Part shown: in pieces, positions 1-6,900 of the stretch | Layout: every line of letters starts with the position of its first letter | How positions within the stretch are numbered: the stretch's first letter is position 1 | NCBI GenBank assembly: GCA_040880365.1 | Contig: JBBDIO010000173.1 | Coordinates: forward strand, 1-23,025 | Length of the DNA: 23,025 nucleotides | DNA from: JBBDIO01 sp040880365 | Lineage (GTDB): Bacteria > Chloroflexota > Anaerolineae > Caldilineales > Caldilineaceae | Direction of reading: 5' to 3' | Notes under the pieces: model-generated | The model's input: only the letters and a program-made list of their open reading frames with translations | Database searches by the model: none | Told to the model about the DNA's origin: nothing | Program-made: the position numbers and the translations under genes

Positions 1-60
1 TCCTCGTCGGCACTGTCCTCGTCGGCACTGTCCTCGTCGGCACTGTCCTCGTCGGTATTA
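1..60. repeat. 15-bp tandem repeat, coding for Asp-Ser-Ala-Asp-Glu
   Basis: The unit tcctcgtcggcactg occurs three times exactly (1-15, 16-30, 31-45), then in a diverged copy at 46-60, with weaker echoes to about 90. It is a multiple of three, keeps the minus-strand frame open, and gives an acidic repeat. It probably continues beyond the window. Confidence 0.9.
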
Positions 61-482
61 TCCTCTGTGGCAGAATCCTCCTCGTCATTCGCAGGCACCG
101 GCGTGGGTGTGGGGCTTAGGCCGGGTATCACTTGCGTAGTGACTACAGATGTTCGCCGAGCGGTCGGGGTGGCCGTGGGCGAGGCAGTGCGTGTGGGTGA
201 AATGGTGACGGTTGGCGTGATGGCTGCCGTGGAGCTGATTAGCCCAATCGGCGCGGTCAGAGATGCGGGCGTCGCGGTTGCAGCCTGTGCTACCACCATC
301 GGGGCTGCCACAGGCACATTTCGCCCTGTGGGGTGAGTAGCGGGATGATTGATCCCTATGCGTTGCTCTGCGGCATCGGCTGCGGCAAAGCCGGTCGCGG
401 GCCAGGCCAACAGCCCCAACACGGTTGCAAACACCGTGGCGAATATCCAGTTCAAACTGCGAATCTGCAAGACTCGTATCAT
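1..482 (-). CDS. Secreted Thr/Pro-rich protein with acidic DSADE repeats (5' part only)
   Basis: Reading the minus strand from ATG at 482 gives an open frame all the way to the left edge, so the gene is partial at its 3' end. Residues 1-34 form a signal peptide (MIRVLQIRSLNWIFATVFA, then a Leu/Ala core, ending near GFAAAD). The mature part is Thr/Pro/Ala-rich (for example SPTRTASPTATPTARR and PGLSPTPTPVPAND), typical of an extended wall-spanning linker. It then turns acidic: EEDSATEDNTDEDSADED, with the DSADE unit encoded by a 15-bp tandem repeat at positions 1-60. An AGGA lies 7 nt before the ATG. No recognisable domain lies in the visible part; any functional domain would be beyond the edge. 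The family is unknown. The plus-strand frames here are shadows. Confidence 0.75.
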   Translation of the reverse strand, partial: MIRVLQIRSLNWIFATVFATVLGLLAWPATGFAAADAAEQRIGINHPATHPTGRNVPVAAPMVVAQAATATPASLTAPIGLISSTAAITPTVTISPTRTASPTATPTARRTSVVTTQVIPGLSPTPTPVPANDEEDSATEDNTDEDSADEDSADEDSADE

Positions 483-718
483 AGGGTAATCCTAATCCAT
501 GGTCCTAAACCATTGTCCTGTGCCGTTAATACCAAGCCCAAAAGTTGCCGGTAACAGGTCGCGTTCTGTCTAGTATGTATAACGCTGTATTTACGGATCA
601 CGTTCCGCGCAGGGCGTTCCCGCCCGAATATAACGCAACTACACATTGGCAATTCCCAGCCGGCGTGCCATTTGCAGCACCGCCGTTTCGGTACCTTGTA
701 TGCGCATGGATTTTCTGG

Positions 719-756
719 AAAAAAATATGCGCAGAGACGCGAGTCTCTGCGCATAT
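719..756 (-). terminator. Intrinsic terminator, probably ending the rpmG transcript
   Basis: Two perfectly complementary 14-bp arms (atatgcgcagagac at 725-738 and its complement at 743-756) enclose a 4-nt loop. Read on the minus strand the stem is followed by a run of seven Ts (complement of As 719-725). The direction fits transcripts coming from rpmG, about 200 nt upstream. Confidence 0.85.
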
Positions 757-820
757 TGCCTATTTCGCTTGTCTCGCACACTGTGTTGAAACAGGATGAT
801 GCCGTGGAGACGCGTAGGCG

Positions 821-859
821 CTAGTACGCAGGACTGGATGAATTCCAGGCGCGTACTAG
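821..859 (-). other. Stem-loop in the rpmG 3' region, function unknown
   Basis: The arm ctagtacgc (821-829) pairs perfectly with gcgtactag (851-859). The 21-nt apex can form a second short stem (ctgg 834-837 with ccag 845-848). There is no T-run on either side, so it is not a classical terminator. It could protect a 3' end or be part of a small RNA. The strand is assigned only because it lies between rpmG and the terminator. Confidence 0.45.
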
Positions 860-958
860 ACCATTAACAACCCATTTATTACGCACGGATGCGGCAGGAG
901 TGTCCCAATAGCACAGGGCTGCCCCGTTTCAAGATGCGTCAACAAATGTATAGCGACG

Positions 959-1120
959 TTATTTGGTTTCGCGGTAGATCACGTGGCGACGCACAATGGG
1001 ATCGTATTTGCGAAGTTCCAACCGGTTGGTATCGTTGCGGCGGTTCTTCTCCGTCAGATACATGTGCGCACTTTCCGTGCTCCGCATTTTGATTAGTACT
1101 CGAGGACCTTTTTTGGCCAT
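959..1120 (-). CDS. rpmG: 50S ribosomal protein L33
   Basis: A 53-residue protein of the large ribosomal subunit. It starts MAKKGPRVLIKMRSTESAH and ends RKYDPIVRRHVIYRETK. The pattern KNRRNDTNRLELRKYDP and the C-terminal HVIYRETK are hallmarks of L33, and the length matches the family (about 50-55). It has no cysteines, so it is the zinc-free (C-minus) form rather than the four-Cys form. AGGAGGAAGAG immediately precedes the ATG, a very strong ribosome-binding site. The usual rpmG-secE-nusG context is absent: no secE follows, and transcription appears to end at 719-756. Confidence 0.95.
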   Translation of the reverse strand: MAKKGPRVLIKMRSTESAHMYLTEKNRRNDTNRLELRKYDPIVRRHVIYRETK

Positions 1121-1418
1121 CTCTTCCTCCTGGCGGTAGCCCCTGGGGCACTGCTATACTTGAGCGAATTTTCGATATCGTCGACAAGGGTTGCTTGCCG
1201 GTATAATAACTGTGTCGTAGATGCGCATCGCGGCGCTGTCGTGCAGCTTGTGCCTGCGTGCCGCATTCTGGCCCGGATTTTACACTTGCAACTGCACTAG
1301 AATAACATAATGGGCGGATTCTGGTCAAATTTTTTCACAATTGCGCCCACTCCTATTCAAATAGCCACACATGGCAATCTCCGCGCATAACATCCACTGA
1401 AAGTGACGCCAATCTTTC

Positions 1419-2762
1419 ATGAAATCGCCCAAGCCCGATGACGCACACACCGCGCCCGTCATTTCCATGCCAGGTATTTCCTCTTCTGGCAATCTGCTGT
1501 GGCTGGGGTTGCTTAGCCTTGCTCTGCTATTGGCCCTGTTGCCATTTTCCAGCTATGCCGCAGCACTGCCGTTTATTCAGGCCGAATGGGGCCTGGGCAG
1601 CGCGGCCGCGGGAATCGTCTTTTCAGGCTATCTCGTAGGATATGCCATCGCATCGCTGTTTGTGGTGCCACTGACCGACCGTTATGCAGGCAAGTGGGTC
1701 TTGCTGGGCAGTATGCTGGTGATGGTAGTAGGAAATCTGCTGTTTGCCTGGCTGGCAGAGGGTATGTGGAGTGGCGCACTCTTGCGGGGCGTGGCTGGGG
1801 CCGGGCATGTGGGGGCCTATATTCCCGCGGTGCGCCTGGTCAGCGAACGGTTTGCCGCGGGGCAGCGAGGGCGCGCGGTGGGCTTTTTTGTGGGGGCCGG
1901 CTATGCGGGCACAACGTTATCCTATTCCTTCATGGGGTTGTTGCTCGATGCGACTGCCAGTTGGCGCATGGCCTATTTGATCACCGCAGGCGCAGGCGTG
2001 TTTGGCTTTGTGGTGTTGCTCTTGTTGCTGACAGGGCGATGGCAGGGCAGCGCACCTGCTGTGGAGCGCGCGCCTGCGGCTGTTGCACTACAGTCTGGTG
2101 CGCCGATTGTACGCAGTCGTTGGCCCACCCTGGGGCGCTTTGGGGTGATCCGCAACGAGGCTGTCTTCCTGAATACGATGGCCTATGCGCTGCACACTGC
2201 CGAACTTTATTTGGCGCGATTGTGGTTTCCGCTGCTGTTGGGGAGCGCGTTTACACTGGCAGGCCTTGCGCCAGATGCCGCGGCCATTCAGGCGGCGACC
2301 TGGAGCGGGCCAATGTTCATGCTGGGTATGGTGGGCGTATTTGTGGGCGGTTACTTGTCCGACCGCGTTGGTCGAACCCTGGCCGCGGCAGTGATCTTTC
2401 TGATTAGCGGGTTGTGTTCGTTTGCCGCGGGTTCGCTGCTCAATTTTCCCACGTTGTTGCTGGGGCTGGGATATCTCTATGGTCTGACCACCGCCGCGGA
2501 TTCTGCGATCTATTCCACGTCGATTCTCGAAATTGCGCCTGCGGGGGAGACGGGCGCAGCCCAGGCTGTGCAGTCGTTTGTGGGGTTTGCCATTGGCGCA
2601 GCGGTGCCGATTGTCGCCGGTGTCCTGTTGGATCAGGGCACCGGCGGGCAGTGGCGTCTGGCATTTGGCTTCAACGGTTTGCTGGCCCTGGGCGGGATCT
2701 GGGCCGTCTGGCGGCTGCGGCGTTTGCCCGTGGCGCGCCAAATGGCAGACGGTAGACGCTAG
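1419..2762 (+). CDS. Major facilitator superfamily (MFS) transporter
   Basis: A 447-residue inner-membrane protein with about 12 hydrophobic segments arranged as two six-helix halves. The inter-helix 2/3 MFS motif is seen in both halves: PLTDRYAGKWV at about residues 84-94 and GGYLSDRVGRT at about 310-320. A polar loop at about 205-240 separates the halves. The helix-4/5 region is Gly-rich (LLRGVAGAGHVGAYIPA). The substrate cannot be told from the sequence; the overall look is that of sugar/drug/anion permeases of the YfcJ or CynX kind. No clear Shine-Dalgarno precedes ATG 1419; an internal ATG (residue 17, MPGISSSG) is an alternative start. Its TAG stop overlaps the mtnP stop on the other strand. 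Confidence 0.85.
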   Translation: MKSPKPDDAHTAPVISMPGISSSGNLLWLGLLSLALLLALLPFSSYAAALPFIQAEWGLGSAAAGIVFSGYLVGYAIASLFVVPLTDRYAGKWVLLGSMLVMVVGNLLFAWLAEGMWSGALLRGVAGAGHVGAYIPAVRLVSERFAAGQRGRAVGFFVGAGYAGTTLSYSFMGLLLDATASWRMAYLITAGAGVFGFVVLLLLLTGRWQGSAPAVERAPAAVALQSGAPIVRSRWPTLGRFGVIRNEAVFLNTMAYALHTAELYLARLWFPLLLGSAFTLAGLAPDAAAIQAATWSGPMFMLGMVGVFVGGYLSDRVGRTLAAAVIFLISGLCSFAAGSLLNFPTLLLGLGYLYGLTTAADSAIYSTSILEIAPAGETGAAQAVQSFVGFAIGAAVPIVAGVLLDQGTGGQWRLAFGFNGLLALGGIWAVWRLRRLPVARQMADGRR

Positions 2763-3652
2763 GCTTCGGTTTGAAAATATTTGCCCACAATCAGGCGTAA
2801 TTTTTCGACCACGTCCTGGCGCACCAGCGCCTTGTGGGTGATGATGGCATCCTGCAGGGCTGTGGCATAGGGCGAGGGACCGATATCGGCCAGGGCGCGG
2901 ATGGCATTGGACACGGCCGCTTTGGCGACGCCGGCGTTGTGTTGCAGCACGCGAATCACGGCATCCACCGTGACTGTTTCGCCAGATTCATGCCAAACAT
3001 CATAGTCTGTAACATGCGCCATCACCGAATAACTCATTTCGGCTTCGCGGGCCAGCTGCGCTTCGGGCGTGGTGGTCATGCCGATAATGTCCATGCCCCA
3101 ACTGCGAAAGACGTTGCTTTCGGCCTTGGTGCTGAAGCGCGGGCCTTCGATGGTCACAAAGCTGCCGCCCAGGTGGACGGGATTGCCGGTGGCGTGTGCG
3201 GCACGGTAGCAAATGTCGTTGAGCGTGGCACAGAACGGGTCGGCCAACCCCACATGCACGACCAGGCCGTCGGTGCCTACCGTGGGATCGTCGAAAAAGC
3301 TGAGCGCGCGATTGCGCGTGCGATCCACCAGTTGGTCGGGGATGACAATGTGCCCCGGCGCGTATTGTTCTTGCAGGCTGCCACACGCGCTGACACCAAT
3401 CAAATATTCCACGCCCAGCATTTTGAAACCGTAGATATTGGCGCGCTGGTTCAGGCGCGTGGGGCTGATGCGGTGGCCGCGCCCGTGGCGAGCCAGAAAC
3501 GCGACGCGTTGCCCGTGCAGTGTGCCCACGATATAGGCATCGGACGGTTCGCCGAAGGGCGTGTAGATGCGCACTTCTTCCACGTCTTGCAGCGCTTCCA
3601 GATCATAAACGCCACTGCCGCCAATTACACCAAAACGAATTTTTTCAGTCAC
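2759..3652 (-). CDS. mtnP: S-methyl-5'-thioadenosine phosphorylase
   Basis: Phosphorolysis of 5'-methylthioadenosine to adenine and methylthioribose-1-phosphate, in the cytosolic methionine-salvage and polyamine by-product route. The 297-residue protein carries the PNP/MTAP signatures: phosphate-site GGSG (11-14), RHGRGH (55-60), SACGSLQEQYAPG, DQLVDRTRNRALSFFD, TIEGPRFSTKAES (167-179), and TDYDVW (215-220). The two Asp in the last motif (D216, D218) are the adenine-selecting residues in MTAP, which argues against a guanosine/inosine phosphorylase. I chose GTG 3652 because AGGAG (3661-3665) sits 8 nt before it; an ATG at 3682 is in frame but without such a site. It lies 66 nt downstream of the epimerase gene, probably the last gene of the unit. 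Other methionine-salvage genes are not nearby. Confidence 0.93.
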   Translation of the reverse strand: MTEKIRFGVIGGSGVYDLEALQDVEEVRIYTPFGEPSDAYIVGTLHGQRVAFLARHGRGHRISPTRLNQRANIYGFKMLGVEYLIGVSACGSLQEQYAPGHIVIPDQLVDRTRNRALSFFDDPTVGTDGLVVHVGLADPFCATLNDICYRAAHATGNPVHLGGSFVTIEGPRFSTKAESNVFRSWGMDIIGMTTTPEAQLAREAEMSYSVMAHVTDYDVWHESGETVTVDAVIRVLQHNAGVAKAAVSNAIRALADIGPSPYATALQDAIITHKALVRQDVVEKLRLIVGKYFQTEA

Positions 3653-3718
3653 CCTGTTTTCTCCTGGAGTGTCGCTGGGCATGTACCCTGGGCGATGATT
3701 GGTCGATGGGATTGCGGG

Positions 3719-4255
3719 TTAGGGCAGACGGTCGGCTGGGATGTCACCCAGCAGGGGATTCTGGGCGTCGCGGTCAGACACCTGCGGCTCGGCAATGCCC
3801 CAGTCTAGCCCCAGCGCCGGGTCATTCCACGCTACGCCCAGTTCGTCCTCACCGGAGTAGTAGTTATCCACAATATAGACAAGTGTTGCGTCGGTTAAGG
3901 CCACAAAGCCGTGGGCAACGCCGATGGGGATATAGACGCCTGTGGGTTCCTCGGCATCCAGCTCTATGATCTGCGACGCTAGATAGGTGGGCGAGGTGCG
4001 CCGCAGATCGACCAGGCCGACCCGAATGGTCCCGGCGATGACATGCCAATAGTCTACCTGGTGAAAGTGATAGTGCAGCCCACGCAGAACACCGGCCCGG
4101 CTCTCACTACGATTCGTTTGGATTATCTCCCAACTGCGTTGCGGGAACCAGGACTTGCGAAACGTCTCGATGAACCGTCCGCGCGCGTCGGCAAAGGGGC
4201 GCAAGTGTACGACATGCACGCCTTCGATGGTTGATGACTGTGTGATTTGGGTCAT
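3719..4255 (-). CDS. RmlC-like dTDP-4-dehydro-sugar 3,5-epimerase family protein (cupin)
   Basis: A 178-residue cupin of the RmlC family, which epimerises C3/C5 of dTDP-4-keto-6-deoxyglucose for rhamnose and other surface deoxysugars. Visible family signatures: FADARGRFIETFR (21-33), QTNRSESRAGVLRGLHYH (46-63) with the catalytic-base His61, IPIGVAHGFVAL (109-120), DNYYSGEDELGVAWNDP (130-146), and SDRDAQNPLL (160-169). One departure: after the LHYH strand, RmlC proteins usually have a conserved Lys (AKLVRV-type); here the segment is QVDYWHVIAG, without that Lys. It may act on a different sugar, epimerise one carbon only, or be non-enzymatic. ATG 4255 is chosen because conservation starts just after it; the frame extends to 4375 without resemblance to the family. 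No rmlA, rmlB or rmlD is adjacent. Confidence 0.85.
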   Translation of the reverse strand: MTQITQSSTIEGVHVVHLRPFADARGRFIETFRKSWFPQRSWEIIQTNRSESRAGVLRGLHYHFHQVDYWHVIAGTIRVGLVDLRRTSPTYLASQIIELDAEEPTGVYIPIGVAHGFVALTDATLVYIVDNYYSGEDELGVAWNDPALGLDWGIAEPQVSDRDAQNPLLGDIPADRLP

Positions 4256-4364
4256 GGCGCGTCGTGTTGATTTCCAGAGTGGTGAGTTTGTTGGCGCGGA
4301 AATGCCCCGTGTGTGGGGTCTCTCACGTCCTGCATTTTGTGGCGGGGAGGCGCAAATGGGGCCG

Positions 4365-5144
4365 CTATGGCGCATCCGGGGCGCGGGTGGCGGGCATGTC
4401 CGTCATAGCGGCACGCAACGCCTGAATGAACTTGTTGACCGCGTTGGCTTTGAGCCGATAGGATGCGCGGTTGGCAACCAGCACGGCCTGGCTGTGCAGA
4501 ATGGTGCGAATTTCGGTTAAGCCATTGGCGCGCAGGGTATTGCCCGATTCGACGATATCCACAATCAGATCGGCCAGCCCGATGATCGGACCCAATTCTA
4601 CCGAACCATTTAGCTCGATGATTTCAGCATTGACGCCGCGCTGGGCAAAGAAATTGCGGGTGAGGCGCGGAAAGCTGGTGGCGATGCGCGGTTGGCTTTC
4701 ATAGCGCAAGGGCGTATCGGGCCGGTTGGCCGGGCCTGCCAGCGCAAGACGGCATTGGGCAAAGGGCAACAGCAGCGGCTCATAGACATTGCGCTCGGTT
4801 TCGCGCAGAACGTCTAGTCCGCAAATTCCCAGATCGGCGGCCCCGTATTCCACATAGGTGGGTACATCTGCCGGCTTGGCGAGCACATAGCGCAAATTGG
4901 CCGCGGGCAGGTCCAGAATCAGCTTGCGCCCGGTATCGGCTTCGTCGGGCACGGCAATGCCGGCCTTGCGCAGAAACGCGACGGCCGCCGCGGCCATGCG
5001 GCCTTTGGGCANNNNNNNNNNNNNNNNNNNNNNNNNNNNNNNNNNNNNNNNNNNNNNNNNNNNNNNNNNNNNNNNNNNNNNNNNNNNNNNNNNNNNNNNN
5101 NNNNNNNNNNNGCCGGTTGTGGTGGATGCCACCGTGTTGTTCAT
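4365..5144 (-). CDS. hisG: ATP phosphoribosyltransferase catalytic subunit, short form (interrupted by an assembly gap)
   Basis: First step of histidine synthesis: ATP plus PRPP to phosphoribosyl-ATP. Features: PKGRM just after the gap, YVEYGAADLGICGLDVL, ELNGSVELGP, and the PRPP-binding ADLIVDIVESGNTL. After ESGNTL only about 50 residues remain, so this is the short form lacking the C-terminal regulatory domain and therefore dependent on HisZ, encoded just upstream. ATG 5144 overlaps the hisZ stop (ATGA) and has GGGAGG 5-6 nt upstream, so translation is probably coupled. Bases 5012-5111 are Ns: eleven N-terminal residues (MNNTVASTTTG) are seen, then the gap, then PKGRM. The bases flanking PKGR give xTG, consistent with the usual Leu/Met-PKGR. 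Confidence 0.92.
   Translation of the reverse strand: MNNTVASTTTGXXXXXXXXXXXXXXXXXXXXXXXXXXXXXXXXXXPKGRMAAAAVAFLRKAGIAVPDEADTGRKLILDLPAANLRYVLAKPADVPTYVEYGAADLGICGLDVLRETERNVYEPLLLPFAQCRLALAGPANRPDTPLRYESQPRIATSFPRLTRNFFAQRGVNAEIIELNGSVELGPIIGLADLIVDIVESGNTLRANGLTEIRTILHSQAVLVANRASYRLKANAVNKFIQALRAAMTDMPATRAPDAP
5012..5111. other. Assembly gap of 100 Ns within hisG
   Basis: Exactly 100 Ns, the usual placeholder for a scaffold join of unknown size. It lies between codon 11 and the PKGR motif of hisG. The flanks are in the same reading frame if the missing length is one more than a multiple of three. Confidence 0.98.
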
Positions 5145-6592
5145 GACGACCTCCCTGTGGATTGCTTGGCCCAATTGGGGTCTTGTGCGAATGAGGGTGC
5201 CAGGGTAGTGGTCAGGTGTGCCAACAATTCTGCGTGCTGGTCGCGGGCATACTGTGATTGCCGGGTGCCCGTGGGCCAGTCTACGTGGAAAGCCTGATCT
5301 CGCCAGACGATTCTAATCGCTTCGGCTGGTCTGGTCGCATCGTCTGGCGTATGCGCGCGTGGGGCAGCAGATTGCGGTGCGGGCGCCGCAGGATCGGGCT
5401 GGAATTGCACCGCCACGCGCAGACCGTGGTCGCGCCACTGTTGGATATAGGGCAAGCAGCCGGGATCGCCCTGGGTATCGATCACGATTTGCGGATAGAC
5501 AGACCGGATGCGCGTAGCGGTGTGCTGCTGCCGATGGCGGGCGTGTAACAGGCGGTCAATGCCCAGCGCGGCCCCGACCGCGGGGCTATCGTGGCCGAAT
5601 GAACCCAGCAGTTGGTCATAGCGTCCCCCGCCGCCCAGCGAATTGCCGGAACGCGGGGTCAGGACCTCAAAGCTCAGGCCCGTGTAGTAGCCCAGGTTAT
5701 TGATTTCCGTCAGGTCGAGATAGACGTGATCCAGCAGATCATAGCCTTCCAGCACCTTGCAAATGTTGCGCAGCGTTGCCAGAGAATTGTACATGCGATG
5801 GTTCAGACAGTGGCGTTCGGCCTGATCGAGGACGGCGAAGGGATTTTCGCCGCGCAAACCGGGAAGGGCCTCCAGCGTGCGGCGCTGTTGGGTGCGCAGC
5901 GGCGTTGTGGTCAGAAATTCAAACAGTTGCGGCTCGCTGTTGCGGTCGATGGCCTGGCCCAGGGCATCGGCCTGGGGGCTTGTCAACGCCAGATCCTGGA
6001 GCAAGCCGTGGAAATATTCCAGCTGACCGAGCACGAGCTGAAATTCCGTGATCTCGGCAGCCTGCACCGCGGCCGCGGATAACGCCACCACTTCGGCGTC
6101 GGCTTCGGCAGAAGGAGCGCCAATTAGTTCCATGCCTGCCTGGAAAAATTCGCGCTGGCGACCCGCTCGGGGTTCTATGTAGCGGAAGACGCTGCCCATG
6201 TAGCAGTAGCGTTGGGGCAGGGGCGAATCGTGTAGACGCGTCGCCGCCAACCGCGCCACCGGAATCGTCATCTCGGGGCGCAAGGCCAGGAGTGTGCCGT
6301 CTTTGTCGGGGAACCGATACATTTCGGTCTGAAATTCGGCATCGGCGCGCGCATAAAAGGTATCGGCGTATTCAAAAGTGGGGGGAATGACCAGTGTATA
6401 GCCCCAGCGTTGGAAGAGCGCATAGAGCCGGAACTCCAGTTCCTTGCGCTGGGCGGCTTCGTCCCAAAAGTAATCGGCCACGCCATAGGGCAAGGGCCGA
6501 GGGCCGGCGTTGCTGATTCCGGTATTGCCGTTGGCAGATGGCGCTGGGTTGGGCACGGCCTGGCGTTCCGGGTCCCGCTTAGAATTGCTCAC
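5141..6592 (-). CDS. hisZ: ATP phosphoribosyltransferase regulatory subunit (HisRS-like)
   Basis: HisZ binds short-form HisG and confers activity and histidine feedback. The 483-residue protein has the class II synthetase fold: motif 2-like FRYIEPRAGRQREFFQAG (136-153), INNLGYYTGLSFEV (297-310), and SLGGGGRYDQLLGSFG (318-333). The Arg of the HisRS signature RGLDYYTG is missing (NNLGYYTG), which separates HisZ from histidyl-tRNA synthetase. It sits directly before hisG with a 4-bp overlap. Oddities: a disordered N-terminus of about 30 residues and a C-terminal extension (366-483) beginning YPQIVIDTQGD, resembling a vestigial HisRS anticodon-binding fold. I chose GTG 6592 (AGAGGA just upstream); a GTG at 6649 with AAAAGG is nearly as good and would add 19 residues. 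Confidence 0.9.
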   Translation of the reverse strand: MSNSKRDPERQAVPNPAPSANGNTGISNAGPRPLPYGVADYFWDEAAQRKELEFRLYALFQRWGYTLVIPPTFEYADTFYARADAEFQTEMYRFPDKDGTLLALRPEMTIPVARLAATRLHDSPLPQRYCYMGSVFRYIEPRAGRQREFFQAGMELIGAPSAEADAEVVALSAAAVQAAEITEFQLVLGQLEYFHGLLQDLALTSPQADALGQAIDRNSEPQLFEFLTTTPLRTQQRRTLEALPGLRGENPFAVLDQAERHCLNHRMYNSLATLRNICKVLEGYDLLDHVYLDLTEINNLGYYTGLSFEVLTPRSGNSLGGGGRYDQLLGSFGHDSPAVGAALGIDRLLHARHRQQHTATRIRSVYPQIVIDTQGDPGCLPYIQQWRDHGLRVAVQFQPDPAAPAPQSAAPRAHTPDDATRPAEAIRIVWRDQAFHVDWPTGTRQSQYARDQHAELLAHLTTTLAPSFAQDPNWAKQSTGRSS

Positions 6593-6766
6593 AGTATCCT
6601 CTGATGTTTGACCGATATTTGACCGACTGACTTGCAATAGCGCAGTCACAAATGCCTTTTACGGATGCACTTTGGGCCTACGGGCCTCTGGCCTGCCTGG
6701 TACACATAAATGCGGGATGCGGGTCGCGGCGCGGGCGGGCAATGCGCCGCCGGTTACCTGATGGCT

Positions 6767-6775
6767 AGTATAGCA
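6767..6775 (-). promoter_or_regulatory. Extended -10 promoter for hisZ
   Basis: On the minus strand the sequence reads TGCTATACT, an extended -10 (TGn plus TATACT). No good -35 is present, as is common for extended -10 promoters. A start near 6760 would give a leader of about 110-170 nt before hisZ. Confidence 0.5.
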
Positions 6776-6864
6776 TAGGCCTACAGGAGGACTCGAAATT
6801 TGAGGAGGGAGCGCAGCCGGGTGCTGCATCTGGGTGCTGTCCATTTTCTTAGCCAGATTTACCC

Positions 6865-6894
6865 TTGCGAGAACTTCATGTTGCATGATAAACT
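6865..6894 (+). promoter_or_regulatory. Possible promoter giving a leaderless SRAP mRNA
   Basis: TTGCGA (6865-6870), an 18-nt spacer, then TAAACT (6889-6894), only six bases before the ATG at 6901. The gene has no Shine-Dalgarno, and its start is fixed by Cys2, so a leaderless transcript is plausible. The box matches are moderate. Confidence 0.35.
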
Positions 6895-6900
6895 CGAAGC

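Larger units (their letters stand above)
483..958. other. Intergenic stretch between the secreted-protein gene and rpmG
   Basis: No convincing gene is seen in these 476 bases on either strand. It holds a minus-strand intrinsic terminator (719-756), a separate two-part stem-loop (821-859), and about 235 nt upstream of the left-edge gene that must contain its promoter. TATATT at about 634-639 on the minus strand is a possible -10 box, but no good -35 matches it. Confidence 0.5.
6593..6900. other. Divergent intergenic region between hisZ and the SRAP gene
   Basis: No gene seen. It holds an extended -10 promoter pointing at hisZ (6767-6775) and a possible promoter for the SRAP gene (6865-6894). 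The hisZ leader can form a GC-rich 7-bp stem (gcggcgc 6726-6732 with gcgccgc 6744-6750). No T-box sequence, His-rich leader peptide or terminator-like T-run is visible, so there is no evidence for attenuation. A 13-bp-period partial duplication (gggtgctg at 6819 and 6832) is also present. Confidence 0.5.

Noticed and set aside
757..958. Possible tRNA or second small ribosomal gene after rpmG
   Set aside because: No T-loop or cloverleaf pairing and no short ORF with a ribosome site; only the stem-loop is supported.
1180..1207. TATAAT at 1202-1207 as a promoter for the MFS gene
   Set aside because: The only -35-like hexamer (TCGACA) is 15 nt away and the gene is more than 200 nt downstream; too weak to annotate.
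1586..2741. Large open frames in other frames of the MFS gene (273 aa plus, 217 aa minus)
   Set aside because: Arg/Gly/Cys-rich products typical of out-of-frame GC-rich coding sequence; the MFS frame has helices and motifs.
2834..3808. 324-aa plus-strand open frame
   Set aside because: It lies antisense to mtnP, which has full family motifs; its product has the low-complexity look of a shadow frame.
6593..6766. T-box or histidine-rich leader-peptide attenuator before hisZ
   Set aside because: No T-box sequence, no run of His codons and no terminator T-run; only a GC-rich stem is visible.
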